Assembly: GCA_009363875.1 (NCBI GenBank)
Contig: CM018697.1
Location: forward strand, 48,873,484 to 48,937,483
DNA: 64,000 nucleotides
Direction: 5' to 3'
Source of the DNA: Mikania micrantha
Taxonomy: Eukaryota > Streptophyta > Magnoliopsida > Asterales > Asteraceae
Shown here: positions 10,546 to 19,431 of the stretch, piece by piece
Layout of the letters: every line of letters begins with the position of its first letter
Position numbering within the stretch: the stretch's first letter is position 1
Position numbers and translations under genes: made by a program
Notes under the pieces: model-generated
The model's input: the letters and a program-made list of their open reading frames with translations, nothing else
Told to the model about the DNA's origin: nothing
Database searches by the model: none

Positions 10546-11137
10546 CCTTCATGAGTTTCCCACTACTGCTTCGGGGGGTCACTCTGGATTTTATCGAACT
10601 TATAGACGTTTGGCAGCCAATCTCTATTGGCCCGGTATGACTTCGTCTGTTAAGAAACTCATTCATGAATGTGACATCAGCCAACGGTACAAGACGAGTT
10701 CGGTCTCTCCTGGGGGTTTATTACAACCCTTGGCAATTCCAGACATGATTTGGGATGACTTGTCCCAGGATTTTATAACGGTATCCAAGTATGCTCATTT
10801 TATCCTTTTGAAACATCTATATATGGTTAGATCTGTGGCTCGCATTTTTGTCAATGAAATTATACGCCATCAAGGAATCCCTAAATCTATTGTCAGGGAT
10901 CGTGATCCACTTTTTCTTAGTAAGTTTTGGCATGAGATATTTTGTTCAATGGGCACCAAACTTAATATGAGTTCAGCTTACCATCCTAAATCAGACAGTC
11001 AAAATAAGGTTATTAATCGCTGCATTGAAACATATTTACGATGTTTTGCCACGAATCAACCCAAGACTTGGTCTTTTTGGATATCGTGGGCAGAACTTTG
11101 GTATAATTCCACCTTTAATACTTCAACAGGTATTACT
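10546..11137 (+). pseudogene. R2 integrase fragment
   Basis: The sequence begins in the integrase zinc region (GGHSGF, YWPGM motifs) and runs through the catalytic core. About 20 residues after the first catalytic Asp region are deleted (near 10775-10785). The second Asp is kept (DRDPLF), but the catalytic Glu is replaced by Lys (QNKV instead of the usual QTEV), so this integrase is dead. The frame is cut at 11137 by solo LTR A, which duplicated TTACT (11133-11137 and 13718-13722). Confidence 0.88.
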
Positions 11138-13717
11138 TGTGACACCCGGCAATTTCAGGTAAATTGCAACTCTTACATTCTTTACATTTCACATTCATAC
11201 TTGTTGCATTTCATTTAATTATGTTTAATCGGATGAGTTGAACACACACAACTGCGAAACGATAGTTCGAGGAATTATCGAATCATACATTGCACATTGG
11301 TTTTGGAAACCAAGTATGGCAAACACAATACTAACACAAAACAATAATTCGGGGAATTATTAAATTGTGCATCACACGTTGATTAGGATTAATCAAGCGT
11401 GCAAACACTTCGTTAGACACGAGCACAAACTATCGAAGATAATTCGAGGAATTATCAAAACACACACGAGTCTCACGAGCGTTGGTGATCAAACTTATAT
11501 GTTATTACATGAGTATGTGCTAAACACGTATTAGGTGTTTAGGATAAACGTTAGGAATCAAGTATGAGCGAAATCGTATCAACGAAATCGAAAAACAAGG
11601 AAATGGACTCATCGCGGTACGCGACGGTCCCACGGCGAAAATCTTCGCGGTACGCGAAGCAAACCGGGATTTGAAACTTCCAAATCCCATCGCGGTACGC
11701 GATGATAAATTTTGATCGGCCTTCGCGGTACGCGAAGGCCATGCAGATCGAAAATACTATAAGAAGCCAACCCAACTCATTTGTGCGGTTTACTCTCATT
11801 CTCACCGAGCTTCTCCTCCGTAAATCGACCCATACCCTCTGTAATCAACATCTAAACTCCGTAGAATCACTTTGGAAGCTAGTCCTTGGTGTTGGAAGCC
11901 TTTGGAGATCGAGGAAAGTGTCGAGAACCGTCAAGAAACTCGAAACGACCATCAAGCCAGTAGCTAGCCATCATCAGAAGTTGTTTTTGCTGAGATTTGT
12001 AGTTCTAAGGTAGTTCCCTATATTTATCTTTAGTTAGATCGCACATGCAATGGGTGAAAACCCACATGCAACTCCATGTGACCATCGAGCACGAATTTGT
12101 TGGTGATTTTGTGTGTTATTGTTATGGATTTACTGAATTGATAGTTTAGTGATATTAGATTTGATTTTTGTTGAGTTATTGGTTCATTTGATGATATTTT
12201 GGTATACTTGCCATAAAAGGAAACTTTTATGTCCAAGTCTTGGATTTGTGATGATCTAGACATGTTAGACATGTCTAGATGTTGTTAAATGTGTATTGGA
12301 GTGTTTAGAAACACATTGGGATATTTGATTTTTTTCAAAAACTTGGTTTCATAGAAACTTGCTATTTATGGAAACTTTTAAAAATCAAAAGAGGGCTTTT
12401 GATGTTTTAAAGTGTTTTGATGAACTTTGATCTTTGAAATATGCTTAGAAATGATTTCTAACACATTTGGAAACCTTGATTTGTGTGAAAACGAGTTTTA
12501 AAACGGACACTTTCCTAAATTGGAAACTTTCTAAAGATGGTAACTTATGTGATTAGAGTCATAGGATGCATTTTGGTGTCTTATGTGCATTAAGGCACAT
12601 AAACACAACAATCGTGTCACCAACGATTCATCGAGTCTCACTAGTCAACACGCACACACTCGGTTGAGCACACCGACACTTGGAGTTGTATGGGATACAA
12701 CACACCACAAAACACATACTCACACCTATATGGTTATAGGTGCCTACTGGCAGGATTGCTAGCATTCGCAGACGCGAACACATTCACCGGGACTGCTGTA
12801 ACAGGTGAGTTCACGGCCCCTTTTTACATTTTCTACCTTTGGGGGAGAAAACATTGCATACAACTGTTTTTGAACAACATACACACTTCTGGTTTCTTTT
12901 GTACATGTTAATATCGTATATGCATATGTGTGGCAATCATCCACAAAACAGATAAGTCCTCATTAAACACACCTCGAACCGTTAATAGCGCGTGGCGCTT
13001 AGCGTGGTAATTCTGAATAATACTATTTAGGCCTGACAAGCCCCACTGTTGCGAGCCGTATGGCCACCCCGACTGGAGGTCGGAACAGTGCATAACTGAC
13101 CAAACAACATTTGCCATATCTTGGATGGATATGGCGGGAGGCAGCATGTTAGCTTCGGTTGCGAACCCGCATATGATATAAAACATATTGACTAGCTATC
13201 AATTGATATTGCATTGTATTGAAAAGTAGACCTGCAACATTTACTTCAAACATTTTGATGTTTACTACTGATTACAAACATGTGCTCTCACCAACCTTTG
13301 TGTTGACTCTTTACTCGCATGTTTTCTCAGGTAACTAAGGCACGCGCATAAGGAATAGGATGCTAGGCTGGAGTCGCATGCATCTGTTTAAGTGTCTTAG
13401 TCTATTAGACATTGTTATCATTTGGTCGTGTTCTTATGTATTGTTAGATATCTTTAATCGCTTCTGCAACTATTGTTACTTATCATTTTGAAAACTGTTT
13501 TATTTAACGTTTCCGCAAATGATGAATGTTAAACTGTTTTGTTAAAATATACTTTACTTCCGCAACTCTGATTTTATAAACTGTTTTATCCTAGTTATTG
13601 GATGTACGTATGAAACCAGACATATAGGTCTCGCATGTTGTGTGACCGGAGACTGCGATCCTGGCAATCTGTTGTTGCTCGCGCCCCAGAAGGGACGGGA
13701 TTTTTCGGGGTGCGACA
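11138..13717 (+). repeat. Solo LTR A of a Tekay-type gypsy element
   Basis: 2580 bp, starting TGTGACACCC and ending GGTGCGACA, flanked by perfect TTACT duplications inside the R2 integrase gene. No primer site, gag or pol is present, so it is a solo LTR left by recombination between the two LTRs. It shares about 90% similarity by eye with LTR B (31356-34259) in its 3' half. Inside are four GCGGTACGCG hairpins (11611-11738), a TATA-like CTATAAGAAG (11757-11766), a donor-like CAG/GTGAGT (12802-12810), a TGACAA stem-loop (13030-13042) and a stem-loop plus TTTTCTCAG (13292-13330). Confidence 0.92.
11611..11738 (+). repeat. Array of four GCGGTACGCG hairpins in LTR A
   Basis: Four copies of the core TCGCGGTACGCGA occur at 11612-11624, 11644-11658, 11689-11703 and 11720-11738. 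In three of them the flanks extend the palindrome differently, e.g. CCTTCGCGGTACGCGAAGG gives an 8-bp stem with a GTA triloop. The last copy ends about 20 bp before a TATA-like element. The function is unknown. Confidence 0.85.
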
Positions 13718-14056
13718 TTACTCCTATTGAAACTGTGTATGGGTGACGGCCTCTTTCGGTATTTCAGTTTATTCCAGGTGAAGTGCAGGTCGAAATAGTA
13801 GCTCAGGTTCTTTAGGACCGGGATGAAGCTTTTAAACAATTTAAGATACAGCTCTAACATGAATCTTTATTCAGATAAAAAACGCCGAGAGGTGCACTTC
13901 TCGGTTGGTGATTTGGTTTATGTTAAATTAAAACCTTATCGTCAAATGAAAGTGGTTACTTGTATTCATCAAAAGTTGGAGGCCAAATATTTTGTACCAT
14001 TTCAGATCATCGATACTATGGAACCAGTTGCTTATAAACTGCAACTTCCGCCTACC
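13718..14056 (+). pseudogene. R2 integrase C-terminal fragment
   Basis: This continues the integrase after solo LTR A: a TPIETVYG motif, then the chromovirus GPY/F-like region with REVHFSVGDLVYVKLKPYRQ near 13880-13950. Several stops and frame changes occur between 13740 and 13860. It is interrupted at 14057 by a hAT-like element, which duplicated CGCCTACC. Confidence 0.85.
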
Positions 14057-14492
14057 CATGGTTGGAAATTTTTATATAAAATTTTTCAAAATTTTATATA
14101 TATACATAAAAAAACACACATCAATATAAATATAATGCTTCAAAATTCAAATATTTTTCTAATAAAGTTAAAGATAATAAACAAAGTACTTAAATATTCA
14201 AACATTAACATAAGCATACTTGGGAGTCGACTGAGACCGATCGTGCACAGCTGCTTTTTGACCGATCGATCGTGATTTTGGGAGTCAACTGAGACCGGGA
14301 AGAAGAAAAACGACAATTTCTTTGGGCTTGGACATAAAATTATTGGCGTGTTGACCGATTTTTTTCCCTGTTGACCGATTTTTTACCCTTGGACCGATTA
14401 ATCCGACTAGCCACAACTTGGTCCGACTAGCGATTTTTGAACCGACCAGGCAAAATTTAATCGGCCGATTAATCCCAATTTTTACAACACTG
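14057..14492. mobile_element. Non-autonomous hAT-like element 1
   Basis: 436 bp, flanked by a perfect 8-bp duplication CGCCTACC (14049-14056 and 14493-14500), the hallmark of hAT transposition. The ends, CATGGTTGGAAATT and the reverse complement CAGTGTTGTAAAAATT, form an imperfect inverted repeat. CCGACTAG motifs lie near the right end. There is no transposase. The ends resemble those of hAT-like element 2. Confidence 0.88.
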
Positions 14493-14862
14493 CGCCTACC
14501 TCAAGAATTCACCCGGTATTTCATGCATCTTTGTTAAAGAAAGCAATTCGTGGTATGGGGGTCTCTGTTTTACCTCCTAAGTTAGACATCAGTAACAATG
14601 TTCATCTGTTGCTATGGCAATTTTGGATACTCGTACACTAAAGCAGGGTACTAAGATGGTGGAACAATGGTTAGTACACTGGCAAGATCATGCTCGAGAG
14701 GATGCTACTTGGGAAGACACTTCTTGGATTAAAGAGCAGTATCCTGACTTCAGTCTCAAGGACAAGACTGCTCTTGAAGGCGGGAGTAATGATAGCAATA
14801 CAATTAGTAAACCCAAAGTGACTTTGGTTTATTTTAGAAGGACTACAAAGGGAAATAAGTAA
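14493..14862 (+). pseudogene. R2 polyprotein C-terminus with chromodomain
   Basis: After the hAT-like element the gypsy frame resumes with the IHPVFHASLLKK motif. A frame change near 14610 leads to a clean chromodomain in 14614-14862 (residues VEQWLVHW and EDATWEDTSW). The tail, DKTALEGG followed by SND, overlaps the purine tract and runs into the LTR, as in R1. Confidence 0.85.
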
Positions 14863-15104
14863 TAGTGTTAGAAGGCTAGTAGTATTAGTAGAGGGGAAAC
14901 AATATGAGGGGGGATTTTTTTTGGAAAGTTAGTTATAGTTAGTGGCTCATGCATTGTGTACGAAGAGGGTGAAATCCCAGACAATCTTTTGTAATTTTCT
15001 CCATTAAATGAAAGTTATTCCTTCCCAGCTCTTTCTAAAATTCTTAGGGTTTCTATTGTGTTAGTGTGTTTCATTGCAATTTATACAAATCCTATAATTA
15101 TCTT
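14791..15104 (+). repeat. R2 3' LTR, right edge approximate
   Basis: A purine tract (GAAGGCGGGAGTAA, ending 14790) is followed by TGATAGCAATA, matching the R1 LTR start in layout. The right edge is set at CTTACA because copia-like sequence follows. With no partner LTR in view the end is uncertain by tens of bases. Confidence 0.6.
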
Positions 15105-15630
15105 ACATCCCATCTTTGAGAAGTAATATAATCAGTTAAGGTCAGACCACCGAGACAGGATGTGAGATCATAATGAAGCATCAAAACTCGTGGGTTTGAA
15201 GACGATGGAACTCTACTGATGAAGGTTCCAAGAGCTTCAAAGAGATTATACAAGATTGAGCTTCGAGTTGCGTCACCAATTTGCTTGCATGCTAGTATTG
15301 TTAATCAAGCCCGCCTATGGCCTGTGTGATTAGGCCATCTTAACTTTGATTCCATTAAGTTATTGGCATCAAAGGATCTGGCATGAGGAGTTCCAAACAT
15401 CACTCACCCAATGAAAGTGAGTGACTCTTGTCTGGTAGGGAAACAAACCTGTGTTAAATCCTCAAATCAGTCAAATTACATGTCTGAAACACCTTTGGAG
15501 TTGCTCTATGTGGATGTATGTGGACCAATCTCACCCTCAATACGTGGAGGCAAAAGGTAAATCATGCATGCCCTTAATGGTTGATGATTATTTTCATGTG
15601 GGAGTTTCTAATTGACTACTATTAGCAAAA
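15105..15630 (+). pseudogene. C0: decayed copia pol, pre-integrase and integrase start
   Basis: Broken frames encode the copia GAG-pre-integrase region (LGHLNFDSIKLLASKD near 15330-15385, then a CLVGKQT motif) and the start of the integrase core (VDVCGPISP near 15510-15535). Stops and frame changes are frequent. The core is cut off near 15630 by a deleted copia derivative. The join to the R2 LTR at about 15105 suggests that R2 inserted into C0. Confidence 0.78.
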
Positions 15631-15778
15631 TAATATTGAATAGGCTTATTTTAGCAATAGATATGTTCTATTTTGGATATATATCCTTTCCTATTTTTCA
15701 GTTGTATTCTCTCCCTATTTAAAGGGTTTAATTATTCAATACACAGACATTGAGAATCATAAACCATAGATGCTTTCA

Positions 15779-15790
15779 TGGTATCAGAGC
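15779..15790 (+). promoter_or_regulatory. Copia primer binding site (initiator Met tRNA)
   Basis: TGGTATCAGAGC directly follows the LTR end TTTCA. It is the classic plant copia primer site. Confidence 0.85.
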
Positions 15791-15844
15791 TACGGTTCTG
15801 ATCACCCTTCCATCCCTATTTTTTTTTTGTAACCCTACGCCACC

Positions 15845-16120
15845 ATGACCAAAGAATCCATTCAAAAACTCTCCGACCAAACCAACCCCCTCCACCCTGT
15901 GTACTCTGTTAACAACATTCAGACCAAAATACGTACCCTAGATGGAACGAAGGTAACCAATCCGTCCTGGGTTAAGCTATTTCGACTACACATTGTGGCC
16001 TGCAGAGTCTCTGATCATATCGACGGTAAGCCTGTTCTGACTGCTACCTCCTCTGATCACGACGCATGGAAGGAACTTGATGCTTTGGTTCTGCAATGGA
16101 TACATTCCCCGACTATTTAA
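15845..16120 (+). pseudogene. Truncated copia gag (N-terminal 91 residues)
   Basis: The product starts with Met at 15845 and has the copia gag N-terminal pattern: a PVYSVNNIQTKIRTLDG block, then SWVKLF, then WKELDALVLQWI. It should run on for several hundred residues, but it fuses after the WIHSP residues to an LTR tail. The ACTATTTAAAGGG junction resembles the LTR sequence, so a deletion at short homology is likely. Confidence 0.8.
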
Positions 16121-16176
16121 AGGGTTTTATTATTCAATACACAAACATTGAGAATCATAAACCATAGCTGCTTTCA

Positions 16177-17023
16177 CAAACATTAGCTAACTGCACGCTA
16201 TTCCACAAAACAGAGTGGGGTGGCCGAGAGGAGAAACTGAACTATTCTAAGCATGACTACAAGAATTCTGAAAGCCAAGGGCTGCTACAAAACCTGTGGG
16301 AAGACAAACTTACGCACTCTGTCTATATTCTTAACAGATATCCCACAAAAGCACTAGTGAATTTAACCCCCTATGAAGCTTTCAAGGGAAGAAAACCAAA
16401 TCCCCGAAACATATCAGAGTTTTCAAATGTGTTGGTTATGTTAAAGTGTGAACTAACAATTTGAAAAGGCTTAATGACAGGTGTATAAAGACGGTTCACT
16501 TGGGAGTGCAACGGGAACCAAAGCATACCGAATATTTGCCCTGAACACTAAAGAAATTCTGGTCACACAAGATGTTAAATTTGAAGATGTCAAGCATTGG
16601 AATTGGAACCAATACCTGGAGGAGTTCAAAAGTAATGACCCAGAATGGACACACTTTACAGTCCATTTATATCTAGAAAACAGGGTTGAACAGACCCTGA
16701 AACAACCTCTAATACATCCCCTGAACCAGCCTAAGAAGTACAGAATTATGGGGCTGGGAATAATGAGTCTGCTGAGCCACAACCTGAACCAAACAGCCCT
16801 GCTGAGCAGCAAAATTCAGCAGCTTCTGATGATGAAAGTTCAACTTAAACTGAATTTGAAAGTCCAGAATCAACAGTAAAATGTTGTGGCCCACTTCTGC
16901 CCTTTTCATCAGTGATACGGATGGCAATTCCAATCCATCTTAGGCTCAATTATGCGACATATGATGATGACTCACTAATTCAAGAACTGAAACCGTTAAA
17001 AGATGTTTATGAAGAATTATTAC
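16177..17023 (+). pseudogene. C0: decayed copia integrase C-terminus and linker
   Basis: The host copia resumes with the integrase SGVAERRN block near 16216, then continues with a PTKALVNLTPYEAF block, a KAYRIFALNTKEILVTQDVKF block (16481 on) and a linker rich in Glu/Pro/Gln. Frames change several times. It is interrupted at 17024 by hAT-like element 2. Confidence 0.78.
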
Positions 17024-17993
17024 CAGTGTTGTAAAAATCGGCATAGGCGGCCACCTAGGCGCTAGGCGGCCCTAAACTATCTCGATTTTGGCCTAGGCGG
17101 TGCCTAGGTGCTAGGCAGCCTAGGCGGGGTCTAGGCGGCCTAGTCAGATTTTTATTTTTTTTTTGACTTTTTTGACTTTTTTCTAGTAAAAATGGACCAA
17201 TTTCATGATTATTTAGACATTTCTCAACCAAAAATCCTTAATATGTTTATAAAACATCGAACCCAGCCACTTAACATCGAAATCCATCTCTAAAATTTGA
17301 ACTCGGTGTTTAAGTTTGAACTTTGAAGTACTTAATTTAGTATATTTAAGTTTATTTTTTAAATTATTTGAAGTATTATATATTAAATTAATGGGAAAAT
17401 GTTATAGAAACATAATCAACTTTTGATTTTGTTCCAATTAAATCACTGGAACTTTGTTTTGTTTCAATTAGGTAACTTAAGTTTGATTTATGTCTAATAC
17501 TAGATAAAAAAACTTGGATAACAAGTAATCTTGATTCGTTTAAGCTTTATAAGTGAATTTTTAGATGATTTTATGACCCGTTTAAAGGTTTTAGACGTAT
17601 TTTAAACTCATTTAGGCATTTTGTGCTTTTTTCAAAATGTTATAGAAATGGGTCATAAAATCATAAACGGGTCATAAAATCATCTAAAAATTCACTTATA
17701 AAGCCTTAACGAATCAAGATTACCTGTTATCCGGGTTTTTTTATCTAGTATTAGAACATAAATCAAACTTAAGTTACCTAACTGAAACAAAACAAAGTTT
17801 TAGTGATTTAATTGGAACAAAATCAAAACTTTGTTATGTTTCTACAAAATTACCCCTAAATTAATGATATTGATGTGTGTATATAATATATATTTGTAAA
17901 ATTACATATAAAAATTCCAATCCGCCTAGCTCCGATTAATCCCTAGGCGGTACCTTGCCGCCCGACTAGCGTCTAGCGACTTCTACAACCATG
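17024..17993. mobile_element. Non-autonomous hAT-like element 2, carrying a nested MULE-like element
   Basis: 970 bp (506 bp without the nested element). The ends CAGTGTTGTAAAAATCGG and, reversed, CATGGTTGTAGAAGTCGC form an imperfect inverted repeat. The flanks ATTATTAC (17016-17023) and GTTATTAC (17994-18001) are an 8-bp duplication with one change. Subterminal CTAGGCGG and CGACTAG motifs recur at both ends, as is usual for hAT transposase binding regions. There is no coding capacity. Confidence 0.85.
17393..17856. mobile_element. MULE-like foldback element inside hAT-like element 2
   Basis: 464 bp, flanked by a perfect 9-bp duplication TAAATTAAT (17384-17392 and 17857-17865), the size made by Mutator-like transposases. 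The two arms (about 17393-17580 and 17650-17856) are inverted copies of one another over nearly 190 bp, so the element can fold almost completely. No transposase is present. Confidence 0.85.
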
Positions 17994-18001
17994 GTTATTA
18001 C

Positions 18002-18300
18002 TATTGAAAGAAGATCGAAGAAACTACAATGAAGCTAAAAGGGTGAAAGAGTGTGTACATAACCAAGCACAAAGCTCATTTGGTTGCTAAAGGTTATGTA
18101 CAACAATATGGCATAGACTTTGAAGAGGTTTTTGCACCTACACAATGACTTAAAAGAGTTGGTACATGTTACACAACCTGATGGTTTCATCAAAAAAGAT
18201 GCAAAGAAAAAGTTCTACAAACTGTTAAAAGCCCTTTATGGATTGAAACAAGCCCCTCAAGTCTAGAACACGAAGCTAGACAGTGTTCAAAGAGAATTGG
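18002..18300 (+). pseudogene. C0: remnant of copia reverse transcriptase
   Basis: Short homologous blocks remain in shifting frames: [22 protein letters not shown] (18073-18140), then, after a large deletion, VTQPDGFI and LYGLKQAP (18172-18265). The catalytic YVDD block and RNase H are missing. The fragment ends near 18300 at a D-family LTR fragment. Confidence 0.75.
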
Positions 18301-18608
18301 GGTTCATCGGGTTCGTTTCGGTTGCTCGGTTCTTGTTTTCGTTACGTTTTCAAAACGTAACGCGTAATTTACGTAAGTTTAATAAAATAATTTTCTCAAA
18401 ACCTTTTTAAGGTGGTTATTCCTAGTAAATGTTTTCTATTTGTTTTTCTTATTTTATTGCTTCGAAAACTTTTATTTTATTTGTTTCGTCTGATCGCTTC
18501 ACCTTCGCGCGTATTCGTTTGAATTGTCACCCGAATGAACACGACGATGGCTTTACTTTCTGATTATGTTTAATACTTTTCAATTATCATTCCGAACGTT
18601 AAACCCAC

Positions 18609-18620
18609 ATATATATATAT

Positions 18621-18659
<39 letters not shown>
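18609..18659. repeat. (TA)n microsatellite left of the MITE
   Basis: A run of TA/CA dinucleotides directly abuts the MITE; a second run lies at 19047-19071. The element appears to have inserted into, or seeded, a TA tract. Confidence 0.85.
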
Positions 18660-18663
<4 letters not shown>

Positions 18664-19046
18664 GTGGAATTTTAATAACCCACTAAATGTGTACTAACCC
18701 AAATAACTTTGGCAAGATGAAGTCGAATCTTGGATTTTTTTTTTGAACATCATTATAACACATTTTGAACACCATGTTCTTTTATGAGTTTGTGGAAATT
18801 CATCACCGTTTAAAAAATATCATCATTGTAAGTTGAGTGCTACAGTATTGTAAGTTTTAAATATTTACAAACTTACAGTACTGTAAGATTTTGAACGGTG
18901 ATAAATTAGCCCAAACTCATAAAAGAACATGGGGTTCAAAATGTGTTATAATGATGTTTAAAACAAAAAATCCAAGATTCAGGTTCATCTTCCCAAAGTT
19001 ATTTGGGTTAGCACACATTTAGTGGGTTATATTTTTAACCTTCCCC
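18660..19046. mobile_element. Foldback MITE in a TA tract
   Basis: 387 bp with long inverted arms: 18680-18830 (ACCCACTAAATGTG, then ACCCAAATAACTTTGG) is repeated in reverse at 18890-19030. The termini GGGTGTGGAATTTT and, reversed, GGGGAAGGTTAAAA are related. The flanks are TA repeats, so the duplication size cannot be read; TA is possible. The superfamily is unassigned. Confidence 0.8.
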
Positions 19047-19071
19047 TATATATATATATATATATATATAT
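19047..19071. repeat. (TA)n microsatellite right of the MITE
   Basis: About twelve TA units directly after the MITE end. Confidence 0.85.
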
Positions 19072-19130
19072 GTTTGTGTGAATCGTCACCCACACAAACA
19101 CAATGTTCGTTTATTATTCTGAAACGATAC

Positions 19131-19431
19131 TGACATACTGTTTTGAATTGGACATTCTCACTGACGGACTCAACTTAACTGAGCTGCTTTCACATTGTTA
19201 TGAATGATTTCACATTGTTTTCTTACTGATTATCAACCATTTGATTTCTGTTATTTATGGAAATCAGATCGTAACCGATATGTTTTTGCCATTTGTTTTC
19301 TCATTATTGTTCCACATGTTTTGTTGTATTTCTGTATTTAAATTTTCATTCAAATACTTACAACTGTTAAATGTTTTTATAGAATTGTTGTCACACAACT
19401 GTTTATCACATACTATTTACACGCAGTAAAA
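19131..19431 (+). other. Non-coding stretch at the left side of C2
   Basis: T-rich DNA with no recognisable protein or repeat pair. It may be the leader of the SIRE-like element that follows, but no LTR end or primer site was found, so the left end of C2 appears truncated. Confidence 0.5.

Larger units (their letters stand above)
10546..15104 (+). mobile_element. Decayed Reina-like gypsy element R2, 5' part outside window
   Basis: The integrase, C-terminal chromodomain and 3' LTR of a gypsy chromovirus can be followed through three blocks: 10546-11137, 13718-14056 and 14493-15104. They are separated by solo LTR A and a hAT-like element. C1 occupies its left side, so the RT and gag must lie beyond the window. 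The end of its protein resembles the LTR-encoded tail of R1, which indicates the same lineage, but it carries stops, frameshifts and deletions. Confidence 0.85.
15631..16176 (+). mobile_element. Internally deleted copia derivative: 5' LTR, primer site, gag start, LTR tail
   Basis: An LTR with the TATA-like CTATTTAAAGGG ends at 15778 and is followed at once by the primer site TGGTATCAGAGC (15779-15790), the usual initiator-Met site. A gag start at 15845 runs 91 residues and then joins directly to a second copy of the LTR tail (16113-16176), which repeats 15714-15778 with few changes. Everything else (rest of gag, pol, most of the 3' LTR) is missing. The left edge is approximate and I found no clear target duplication. 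Confidence 0.7.
18301..19130 (-). repeat. Fragment of a D-family gypsy LTR, minus strand, split by a MITE
   Basis: Both copies of the D-family box (ATTCGNNNGAATCGTCAC on the plus strand) are present at 18513-18530 and 19072-19089, and the stretch 18310-18560 resembles 29220-29470 and the reverse of 42000-42240. Neither LTR terminus is found, so it is a truncated copy. Edges are approximate. Confidence 0.7.
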
